A stretch of DNA of 5,768 nt, from positions 1 to 5,768 of the forward strand of contig SBFZ01000013.1 in the NCBI GenBank assembly GCA_006227095.1, written 5' to 3'. Position 1 is the stretch's first letter; each line of letters starts with the position of its first letter. The position numbers and the translations under genes were made by a program. Origin of the DNA: Bacteroidota bacterium (GTDB lineage Bacteria; Bacteroidota; Bacteroidia; Bacteroidales; VadinHA17). The notes beneath the pieces were generated by a model that searched no databases, had not been told where the DNA came from, and saw nothing but the letters and a program-made list of their open reading frames with translations. Shown here piece after piece: positions 1-5,768 of the stretch.

Positions 1-133
1 GTGAAGGAAGTTCCGGTTTCCTTTTTGTCTGGGCATCAAGTGACGATGCCAGAAGGAAGATAAATCCGGTAATGAGAACGATCCTTACCGGAAGTGATTT
101 CTGACTTACGATTACCCGTTTCATGATGATCAT
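1..133 (-). CDS. Secreted protein of unknown function, N-terminal fragment only
   Basis: An ATG at 131-133 opens a frame that runs off the window after 44 full codons; an in-frame TAA at 137-139 rules out an earlier start. A second in-frame ATG at 122-124 would begin MKRVIV and is equally plausible, since neither has a Shine-Dalgarno sequence. The peptide is a classic Sec signal: basic n-region (MKRVIVSQKSLPVR), hydrophobic core (IVLITGFIFLLASS), then a likely cleavage site LDA/QTKRKP. No cysteine is visible, so it does not look like a lipoprotein. The mature part is too short to assign a family. It starts 79 bases after the A2M-like gene on the same strand, so co-transcription and a shared envelope location are likely. 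The signal-peptide start does not resemble the membrane-anchored start expected of PbpC, the usual partner of YfhM-type A2Ms, but this is weak evidence. Confidence 0.8.
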   Translation of the reverse strand, partial: MIIMKRVIVSQKSLPVRIVLITGFIFLLASSLDAQTKRKPELPS

Positions 134-212
134 ACTTTACAGCTAATTTATTCAAAAAATTGAAAATGGGATATGAATGTAACATGCAAATCTCAGGTGA
201 ATGAATTGAAAT
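134..212 (-). other. Short intergenic gap between two co-directional genes
   Basis: These 79 bases are clearly more AT-rich than the flanking genes. I see no Shine-Dalgarno sequence before the downstream start, no good match to the Bacteroidota promoter pattern (TTTG, then TAnnTTTG about 20 bases on) and no GC-rich terminator hairpin. A small AT-only inverted repeat, TTCAA-AAAA-TTGAA, lies at 151-164 but is too weak to call. The simplest reading is an operon spacer with transcription running through. Confidence 0.5.
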
Positions 213-3200
213 TCAGTTAATAGTAATCGCCCTGAGCTCATTGTTTGAATAAATTACCGGGAAGTACATCAGTGAAACCTTAGCAGGATTCAATACAAAC
301 TGACCAGTGAAGCGGGGCATAAGGCTTATCTCAAATGTTCTTTTCCCGGGGGAAGAATGACGGATGAAAATTGCCACATGGTCACGGTAGAACTCACGGT
401 GGACCTCACCGGGCCAGTATCCACTCTTGTCATTGTAGGCAAATCCGGAGGGTACAGGAATCTCAATCACAACATATTCGGCGCTTTTAAAGAATTCAAC
501 CTCTGTGGTAAGCGTGACCGGTGTTCCTGCCGTCACCGTTTCGCCTGGCATGGTTGCCGGTATTCCAGGTATCATATTTTCGCCGGACAGGAGCGCGGGA
601 TTTTCTGAGAGTGCTTCAGGTTTGCCCGGTTTTCCCTCATTACCCCTGACAGACCACCTGGTAGAAATCCTGAAGTCGGTGGTGTCCTCTTCCGGGTCTG
701 CAATAAACATCCTGCTCCCGAGGCTTAAGAAGAGTGGCATGTCGCCGGCGTTGCGGATAGTCACTGCGGGGCTTTCACGCGGAATGGCAACCTTATAAGG
801 AAACGTATCGACTACTGTCTCTGTGTCACCGCGCAGAATCATCCTCGCCCTGTCATCGTTCTTACGTTCCTTTTCAGGGTAGAATGCCAGCGCATTCAGT
901 ACCGAAGCAGTCTGGTAGGTGTTCAGCGGACCGTTCATTGAGAGGTATTCATAGAAATATCTCCGGATCAGATCAGGCCGGGCAATTGTTCGCAGTGTGT
1001 CGCGACTCAGAAGATCCCAGGCGAGGAGTGTGGTCTGCAAATCAGTCTGCATGAGATTCCATCTCTCCGTTCCTGTGGTAAAATACACTCCTCCGAGGAT
1101 GGTTTCCCGCCTTGCTTTTTCAAGGAAGGACAGGTCTGCAGGGATCCCGTGCCTGAGCTTCAGGGTGGCTGTCCGGATGCTGTCAGTCAGGGTGAGGCTG
1201 TCCCTTTCCGAAATGATTTTCAGGTAGTGGCTATAGTCGGCCTTTGCCCCGATATCAGAGAGTATCTCAAGCAGGGGCAATCCTGTGGAAGGGGAGGGGT
1301 TCTTTTCCAGGACCAGTACGGCGTAGTCGGTGATATTTGATATCCCGAGGTTAACGTTATAACCGAGCCTGGCTGCCCGGAGAAGAGTTTTAATTATATG
1401 CTGCGATATCCAGTCCTCGGTCTCTGACTTTCCCCACCAGCCCCAGAGGCCCTCATCATTACGGTTTTCGAGAAGTTTTCCGATAAGGCTTCTTATTTCC
1501 CTTTCATCACTCCGGCTTACTTTTCCCAGGTGCCTGTCAGTTTCAATTGCAGAAAGATATCCTGCGAGCCGCGATGCCATCTGTTCGTTGCATCCATAGA
1601 CATATCCTATCAGCCTGTGGCTGGCGGATCGTGTTATGTCTGACAGGCCTGCCACTGCGGTCAGGGTCACCTCTCCGGGCCAGAGGCTGGGGTAAACTGA
1701 CAAGGACGAATCTTTTTCAATAATGGCAACGATCCCGGAATCAATCTCAACACCTGCCCTCATTACCGGAAGGGGTCGGAACTCTCCGTCCTTCAGGCCG
1801 GTTTCTGTGGTAAAGGAGTATTCCAGCCGGAGGCTGTCTGACCTGGTGGCAATTACCGGCAGGGTGTCAACTATCGCTTCTGCAAGGTCACGGTCATACT
1901 CCACCAGTGTGTCAGCATTGCAGATGAATCTTTCTTTAAGTGTCACGGGCACGCCGGTATGATTCAATATTTTCCCGATCAGGTTCAGGGAGTCGCCCTC
2001 AACCAGGTAATAAGGTGCTGACAACCGGGCGGTAACAGGCATGAAAGCCCTGACAGTCCCCCTGGAGGAGCCTGCCTGGCGGTTGCCGGTGATTGCTACG
2101 GCAAAAGTCTCCCATGAGGTGATGTCGTCGGGGAACTTTACAGTAAACGTAACCTTCCCCGAGTCATCGGTACGCAGGTCAGGTTTCCAGTAGCCGTAGT
2201 CGCGGAAGTTCCTGCGCAGTGTACCTGCTGCCATAGCCTCCATCATGAACTCTTCCTCAATTTCCGGCTTGCTATCGCTTGCCGATGTTATAACCCCTCC
2301 CGGCTTCATGGTGAGCATAATCACCCCTCCGGCAGCCCTTGAGCCATAGAGTGCGGTCATGGCCGGATCGCGTATCACGGTAATATTTTTGAGCAGTTCC
2401 GGGTCAATGAGACTCATATCGCCGCTGTATGGGACACCATCTATTATAATCAGCGGAGGAGCAGCGTCAACTGTTGATGCGCCTCTGATCATAATGGGCC
2501 TTCCGTCTGACATCTCCACCCCGGCCACACGCCCTGACAGGGAATTGACCGTTACAGCTGATGCGGAGAGGCTTTCCCTCCGTGAGACACCGTAGGCAAC
2601 CACAACAACCTCCTCCATTCTCAGTACATCTTCTTCCAGGACGACATCAACGTTGTCACCGTAAAAGACTTCTGTTTCGTGAGGCTTCATGCCGATAAAG
2701 CTGAAGGTCAGTGTATGGCTTCCGAATGGGAGCTTAATTGTATAATTCCCGTCAAAGTCTGTTATGGTCCCGTAACCGTTTTCAGGGCAATAAACCGTTA
2801 CACCAGGCAACCGTTCTCCGTCTGACAGGCTGGTAACAACCCCGGAAATAGTGTATCCCGGTCCGTCATAGCTGCTTACATCCTGCCTGGTAAACTCCTG
2901 CATGAGCTGTCTTTCGGTCGATGTAGCGGTCCCCGGACGGCCTCCCGGGGCGTTGATCATCTCAAGGATTTTATTGTACAGCTCCGGGTCATCTGATTTT
3001 TCAGCCCCTGTCAGGTCAATGAAAGTGGCGCTGTTGCCGCAGACCTCGACGGAGTCAATGATTGCCTGTCTGCCGCCCGGCAGGAAGGAGATGAACCTGT
3101 AGAAGCCGGGTATGATGTTGGTAAATGACCTGGCATTTCCCTGTATGTCATAAACTGCCTTTCCTTCAACGGAGACCAGGAAATTGACAACGGGAGTGGC

Positions 3201-5768
3201 AGTTTCGTCTTCAAGGCTGTTTAATATCTGTATTGTCCCGTTTCCGGGGAGTGTTTTTTCGGTTCGTGAATACCTGTATCGCGGGGCTGTCCTCTTTTCC
3301 TTCAGTTCCTTACTGATGCTGTCAATCCAGGCCGGGGTCAGCACGCTGCTGCGCCAGTCCTGCCAGGCATTCCCGGCTCCGTACCTTGAAGGAATCCTCT
3401 CCGGGGGCTCAAATGACCTCATCTTCAGCAGTCCTTTTTCTAACTCATACTGGTAAAGGGGTTCGAAGGTGAAATCGGTGAAAAAACTGCCGGGGAGTAC
3501 GAACCGCGCCTTTGAAGGCATCACCGGACCAACTATACGGGTGCCAGAGGAGGAGAACCTACGGTCGGGGTTTGCCAGTTGCTGATCCACATCACTCATC
3601 AGCAGTAAATTGTCACCCTGCTTCAGGTAAGCCACGCTGTTTTCAAAGGTGGTCCTGTATGGCATAATGAAGTTTGCAATCCGTCGCTGCTCCTGTTCAG
3701 TCAGTTTGACCGGGGCCTTCCTTTTGGCATAATCCGAAGGGATATCATTGTCCCTGATTGAAAGGATCAGTTTCTTTCCTTTGGCAAACCTCAGGCTGTC
3801 AACTTCATATACTGCCTCAGGAGTCCTGATATGGATGAAATGGTACCCGGTGTCAACCCTGAATGAATAGGGCTGGTTATCAGAGGCAAAGTCAATGAAA
3901 ACGGGCCTGTGGTCAACATCAACCTGGTTGACCCGGACCGGTCTTCCGTCACGGAAGACAAATGGGGCAAACTGTGTGATGCTGTCACCCATATCGCTGA
4001 GAAACGTTGCTATCTCCTCGGGGTGGTACCGGAACCTGAAGTATTCTATCGTATCAAGTCCAGCCCTGGCATTCCACCAGTCATATGATAAGGTCCGGGT
4101 CAGCCACGGAGCGGTGGCACCGGATGTGGTGAATGAGTTGATATGCTCCTTGCTTTTACGGGGTTTGGCCAGGTATGGCAGGGCGGGCGGGTTGTATCCG
4201 AACTTTCGTGTCAGGGAGAAGGCGGTTATATCTGCACCAGGGACGGGCATGCCGTTCAGGTCAGTAACCTCCAGGGTGATAGTGGTCTCTTTGCCGGGGA
4301 TGATCTTCTCAGGTTGTTCAGCCTTTATATTCAACTGGCTTTGGTCCCTGGATATCTCATAAATACTGTTGTTCATCTTTCCGCCCCACAGGTAGCTGAG
4401 AGACAGATACCATTTCCTGTCTGAAGTGACTCTCTCCCTGAAATCAAGTGTGTCAGTGGTGCCGCGGGCCACCTCGCGGTTAAGGTCATAGATGAAGTAA
4501 CTGAAAGCAAGGCCGGTATTACCTGTGGCGCCGATAAAAACCGAGTCAGCGGTCCTGTATGTGCGGGGCGTGAAGGCATGAGGAAGTTCACCGGCGTCAA
4601 CTGTCCGTCCGGCCTTCCCGGAGGTGATTGAATAAGATGCAATAAAGGGATCAATTTTCATCTGCCACGGAAGGTTGATTTTTTGCCGCGGCTGTTGGTT
4701 GCCGAAGGCGTCAGCGGCAATGAGTTCAGCTTCCCGGGCAGTTTCAATACCATTGACCTTAAGGTAAAACCTGATTGAGTCTCCTTTGGTGCTGTAGCAG
4801 ACCTCTTCTTTCCGGTCGATGAAGGTAAAGGTCTTAGTTTCAGTGACAGACTCATTGTCAGAGGTATTGGCCACGGCAACTATTTTGCAGGTCATGTTTG
4901 CTGCCGGGAAGAGTGAATCAGGGATTGAAACCAATGTTTCTCCTGACGGGCTTAGGTTTTCACGGATAACAGCGATGGTGTCCTTAACGGGAAGGCATGG
5001 TTGAGATATTTCTGTGACCCTGTCACGAAGTATATGCAGTGTCACCCTTGCATCAGGAAGTATCATGTCATTCTCATCGAGGGCTTTAAGACCCATCATG
5101 AATGGCCTGCCCCTGTACTGTACGGAGTCTGGTGTCCTTAACACCAGCCGCAGGCTTTTAAGGTCATAGTATTCATATCTGAATTCCCCGCTTACCGGCA
5201 TTCTTGAGATGCCGGAAGGGGTGAGTGTCAGCCGGTAACGGGTGTCAAGCCTGAGACCCAGTGTGTCTGCCAGTACGAACGAGTGAACGTATCCTCCCGG
5301 TGCATAGGGTTTCAGCGTGGCAAGCTTAATCTGCTTCCACGGATTGTTCAGTTCGATGCTGAGAACCGCATCGCCGGTGAGTGGCTTCTTGTTCTTCCCG
5401 TTAAGGATAAATGCCTTCAACATGACAGTATCACCTGGCATGTATGAAGGTTTGCTGAATAGCATGAATCCGTCCGTGGGCCGGGGATCAAACAACCTGC
5501 GGATGCTCCACCAGAGACTTCTTGCCGTGCTGAACCCGTAGCCCCTTATGGCAGAGCGCACAGCATCATACGGCAGCATAAACACTGTCCTGACAGGTAC
5601 CCAGACATACCTGACCGGGGTGGAATAGGCCAGTTTCCTGGTGTTGCGCCGCAGGGAGGAATTGTCAAGACTCCTTTCAAGGGTAAAGAAGCTGGTTATA
5701 CCGTCATGGGCGATAGCCAGTGTGCCATTAAGATTGCTCTTTGGCAGTCGATATGCTAGTGTAGCCTG
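213..5768 (-). CDS. Alpha-2-macroglobulin family protein with embedded carboxypeptidase-regulatory-like and TonB plug domains (5' end outside window)
   Basis: The frame is open from the window edge to the TGA at 213-215, giving 1851 visible codons. A GTG at 5583-5585 (called residue 1 below) is only an internal valine: the 61 codons upstream read as normal protein (e.g. NTRKLAYSTPVRYVWVPVRT). Domains in order: MG2-like (residues 38-140, motif FSKPSYMPGD), further beta-sandwich MG segments (about 150-860), regulatory-like domain (911-985), TonB plug (990-1098), A2M/MG7 segment (1131-1215), helical thioester domain (about 1322-1570) with GCNEQ at 1331-1335, and a C-terminal MG10-like domain (1690-1790). 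Family knowledge: bacterial A2Ms are envelope proteins that trap proteases, with the thioester Cys-Gln linking covalently to targets. E. coli YfhM and YfaS are about 1500-1650 residues; the excess here roughly matches the inserted module. No frameshift or internal stop is present. A2M family membership is very secure; the function of the plug module is unknown. Confidence 0.95.
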   Translation of the reverse strand, partial: QATLAYRLPKSNLNGTLAIAHDGITSFFTLERSLDNSSLRRNTRKLAYSTPVRYVWVPVRTVFMLPYDAVRSAIRGYGFSTARSLWWSIRRLFDPRPTDGFMLFSKPSYMPGDTVMLKAFILNGKNKKPLTGDAVLSIELNNPWKQIKLATLKPYAPGGYVHSFVLADTLGLRLDTRYRLTLTPSGISRMPVSGEFRYEYYDLKSLRLVLRTPDSVQYRGRPFMMGLKALDENDMILPDARVTLHILRDRVTEISQPCLPVKDTIAVIRENLSPSGETLVSIPDSLFPAANMTCKIVAVANTSDNESVTETKTFTFIDRKEEVCYSTKGDSIRFYLKVNGIETAREAELIAADAFGNQQPRQKINLPWQMKIDPFIASYSITSGKAGRTVDAGELPHAFTPRTYRTADSVFIGATGNTGLAFSYFIYDLNREVARGTTDTLDFRERVTSDRKWYLSLSYLWGGKMNNSIYEISRDQSQLNIKAEQPEKIIPGKETTITLEVTDLNGMPVPGADITAFSLTRKFGYNPPALPYLAKPRKSKEHINSFTTSGATAPWLTRTLSYDWWNARAGLDTIEYFRFRYHPEEIATFLSDMGDSITQFAPFVFRDGRPVRVNQVDVDHRPVFIDFASDNQPYSFRVDTGYHFIHIRTPEAVYEVDSLRFAKGKKLILSIRDNDIPSDYAKRKAPVKLTEQEQRRIANFIMPYRTTFENSVAYLKQGDNLLLMSDVDQQLANPDRRFSSSGTRIVGPVMPSKARFVLPGSFFTDFTFEPLYQYELEKGLLKMRSFEPPERIPSRYGAGNAWQDWRSSVLTPAWIDSISKELKEKRTAPRYRYSRTEKTLPGNGTIQILNSLEDETATPVVNFLVSVEGKAVYDIQGNARSFTNIIPGFYRFISFLPGGRQAIIDSVEVCGNSATFIDLTGAEKSDDPELYNKILEMINAPGGRPGTATSTERQLMQEFTRQDVSSYDGPGYTISGVVTSLSDGERLPGVTVYCPENGYGTITDFDGNYTIKLPFGSHTLTFSFIGMKPHETEVFYGDNVDVVLEEDVLRMEEVVVVAYGVSRRESLSASAVTVNSLSGRVAGVEMSDGRPIMIRGASTVDAAPPLIIIDGVPYSGDMSLIDPELLKNITVIRDPAMTALYGSRAAGGVIMLTMKPGGVITSASDSKPEIEEEFMMEAMAAGTLRRNFRDYGYWKPDLRTDDSGKVTFTVKFPDDITSWETFAVAITGNRQAGSSRGTVRAFMPVTARLSAPYYLVEGDSLNLIGKILNHTGVPVTLKERFICNADTLVEYDRDLAEAIVDTLPVIATRSDSLRLEYSFTTETGLKDGEFRPLPVMRAGVEIDSGIVAIIEKDSSLSVYPSLWPGEVTLTAVAGLSDITRSASHRLIGYVYGCNEQMASRLAGYLSAIETDRHLGKVSRSDEREIRSLIGKLLENRNDEGLWGWWGKSETEDWISQHIIKTLLRAARLGYNVNLGISNITDYAVLVLEKNPSPSTGLPLLEILSDIGAKADYSHYLKIISERDSLTLTDSIRTATLKLRHGIPADLSFLEKARRETILGGVYFTTGTERWNLMQTDLQTTLLAWDLLSRDTLRTIARPDLIRRYFYEYLSMNGPLNTYQTASVLNALAFYPEKERKNDDRARMILRGDTETVVDTFPYKVAIPRESPAVTIRNAGDMPLFLSLGSRMFIADPEEDTTDFRISTRWSVRGNEGKPGKPEALSENPALLSGENMIPGIPATMPGETVTAGTPVTLTTEVEFFKSAEYVVIEIPVPSGFAYNDKSGYWPGEVHREFYRDHVAIFIRHSSPGKRTFEISLMPRFTGQFVLNPAKVSLMYFPVIYSNNELRAITIN
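216..518 (-). other. C-terminal MG10-like macroglobulin domain (protein domain)
   Basis: Residues 1690-1790 read as a terminal beta-sandwich: a strand AEYVVIEIPVPSGFAYNDKS, then EVHREFYRDHVAIFIRHSSP, GKRTFEISLMPRFTGQFVLN and PAKVSLMYFPVIYSNNE. The 'Y-V-x-I-E-x-P-x-P-x-G', 'R-D-x-V-x-x-F' and 'G-x-F-x-x-x-P-A-x-x-x-x-M-Y-x-P' elements are the usual end of bacterial A2Ms. The protein therefore ends at its natural C-terminus and is not truncated at this side. Confidence 0.8.
876..1622 (-). other. Helical thioester domain (TED) (protein domain)
   Basis: Residues 1322-1570 are mostly helical, in contrast to the beta-rich flanks. The domain opens with LIGYVYGCNEQMASRLAGYL, continues with a segment of the GLWGWWGKSETEDWISQHII type (bacterial A2Ms have a similar 'G-x-W-G-x-x-x-x-x-x-x-W-x-T-A-Y' stretch) and has the repeated helices DLQTTLLAWDLLSRDT and NTYQTASVLNALAFYP. 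These correspond to the alpha/alpha toroid that holds the thioester. Confidence 0.85.
1581..1595 (-). other. Thioester motif GCNEQ (CxEQ)
   Basis: The codons GGA TGC AAC GAA CAG on the minus strand encode G-C-N-E-Q at residues 1331-1335. The Cys and Gln are the pair that forms the intramolecular beta-cysteinyl-gamma-glutamyl thioester in A2M and complement C3 (GCGEQ) and in YfhM-type bacterial A2Ms. Both residues are kept, so this protein is predicted to be competent for covalent attachment, unlike YfaS-type paralogues that lack the motif. Confidence 0.92.
1941..2195 (-). other. A2M (MG7-type) segment (protein domain)
   Basis: Residues 1131-1215 contain GYWKPDLRTDDSGKVTFTVK followed by FPDDITSWETFAVAITG, then VTARLSAPYYLVEGDSLNL. 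This is the most conserved non-thioester block of the family: aromatic-x-P-x-L-x-T-D-x-x-G, then P-D-x-I-T-x-W-x-x-x-A-x-A, then a 'P-Y-x-L-x-E-G-D' strand. The preceding LRRNFRDYG matches the usual 'R-x-x-F' entry to this block, showing that the A2M frame resumes cleanly after the plug insertion. Confidence 0.9.
2292..2618 (-). other. TonB-dependent receptor plug domain, SusC/RagA-like, without a barrel (protein domain)
   Basis: Residues 990-1098 carry the SusC hallmarks in order: EEVVVVAYG (991-999), LSGRVAGVEM, GRPIMIRGAST, PPLIIIDGVPYSG, DPELLKNITVIRDPAMTALY and GSRAAGGVIMLTMKPG. In SusC proteins this plug fills a 22-strand outer-membrane barrel. Here no barrel follows: after a linker of about 30 residues the protein goes on into the A2M/MG7 segment. 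The stretch between VVVVAYG and the IRG motif is only about 32 residues, shorter than I would expect in a full SusC plug, so the domain may be a trimmed version. Confidence 0.9.
2631..2855 (-). other. Carboxypeptidase-regulatory-like (CarboxypepD_reg-like) domain (protein domain)
   Basis: Residues 911-985 read YTISGVVTSLSDGERLPGVT, then a strand, then GTITDFDGNYTIKLP, FGSHTLTFSFIGMKPHETEV and a closing strand NVDVVLEED. This is the 'G-x-V-x-D-x-x-G-x-x-L-P-G-V-x-V ... G-T-x-T-D-x-D-G-x-Y' pattern of the small beta-sandwich found at the N-terminus of SusC/RagA outer-membrane proteins. Here it follows a flexible linker (residues 863-910, rich in Gly, Pro, Ser and Thr) and leads directly into the plug, as it does in SusC. 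Confidence 0.92.
3753..4334 (-). other. Middle macroglobulin-type beta-sandwich region (protein domains)
   Basis: Residues 418-611 include LNIKAEQPEKIIPGKETTIT followed by LEVTDLNGMPVPGADI, a typical MG repeat with the P-G-x-x-x-x-x-x-x-V-x-D-x-x-G-x-P-V-x-G pattern. After a less conserved stretch of about 80 residues comes a second sandwich (FRDGRPVRVNQVDVDHRPVF ... YSFRVDTGYHFIHIRT). The boundaries are approximate and rest on strand pattern and glycine/proline turns only. Confidence 0.55.
5166..5474 (-). other. MG2-like macroglobulin domain (protein domain)
   Basis: Residues 38-140 of the A2M-like protein contain TDGFMLFSKPSYMPGDTV followed by MLKAFILN, then alternating beta-strand segments. 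The pattern 'aromatic-x-K/R-P-x-Y-x-P-G-D-T-V-x-x-K' is the typical opening of the MG2 domain in bacterial A2Ms. About 98 visible residues precede it, so the window probably lacks only the signal sequence and any further N-terminal domain. Confidence 0.8.

Noticed and set aside
151..164. Inverted repeat TTCAA-AAAA-TTGAA between the two genes, considered as a terminator
   Set aside because: The stem has five pairs, four of them A-T, and lacks a GC-rich core and a proper T tract after it. It is within the range expected by chance in AT-rich DNA.
140..195. Possible Bacteroidota promoter for the downstream gene, starting from a TTTG on the minus strand near 187-190
   Set aside because: No TAnnTTTG-like element lies at the required distance of about 20 bases, so only one half of the pattern is present.
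357..798. Two overlapping plus-strand open frames opposite the C-terminal domain
   Set aside because: Both are antisense to a well-conserved MG10-like region and have no family resemblance; they overlap each other in different frames, as shadow frames do.
2292..2855. Possibility that this is a stand-alone SusC gene joined to an A2M gene by a sequencing frameshift
   Set aside because: The same frame runs through both linkers without a stop, and no barrel sequence or barrel remnant follows the plug. A simple frameshift would not remove a barrel of several hundred residues.
3895..4362. A 155-codon plus-strand open frame, the longest antisense one
   Set aside because: It lies wholly inside the large A2M-like gene, its translation has no recognisable domain or signal, and its composition looks like an out-of-frame reading of the opposite strand.

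Overview
The window is almost entirely filled by one very large minus-strand gene, followed downstream on the same strand by the first codons of a second gene. Both are cut by the window edges. The large gene has a bacterial alpha-2-macroglobulin (A2M) framework: MG2-type beta-sandwich repeats, an A2M/MG7 segment, an intact CxEQ thioester site, a helical thioester domain and a C-terminal MG10-like domain. Inside that framework sits a carboxypeptidase-regulatory-like domain joined to a TonB-dependent-receptor plug with SusC/RagA signatures (EEVVVVAYG, LIIIDGVP, ALYGSRAAGGVIMLT). This combination points strongly to Bacteroidota, probably a Bacteroidales-like lineage. The roughly balanced base composition and the lack of a Shine-Dalgarno sequence before the downstream gene fit that, but the lineage call rests mainly on the SusC-type motifs.

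Layout, read in the direction of transcription (from high to low coordinates): 5768-213 is the A2M-like gene. It is open to the window end, so its true start and any signal peptide or lipobox lie outside; 1851 codons are visible, ending in TGA at 213-215. Positions 212-134 are a 79-base AT-rich gap with no convincing promoter or terminator. Positions 133-1 hold the start of a second gene, which encodes a clear Sec signal peptide ending in ...SSLDA/QT and then runs out of the window.

Inferred joint role: both products are exported and lie in tandem in one orientation, so they are probably co-transcribed envelope proteins. The A2M framework suggests covalent trapping of proteases or other protein targets at the cell surface or in the periplasm. 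The plug module suggests a link to the outer-membrane TonB/SusC machinery, or reuse of the plug as a binding domain. No RNA genes, mobile elements, CRISPR arrays or notable DNA repeats were found. The plus-strand open frames over the large gene look like antisense shadows.
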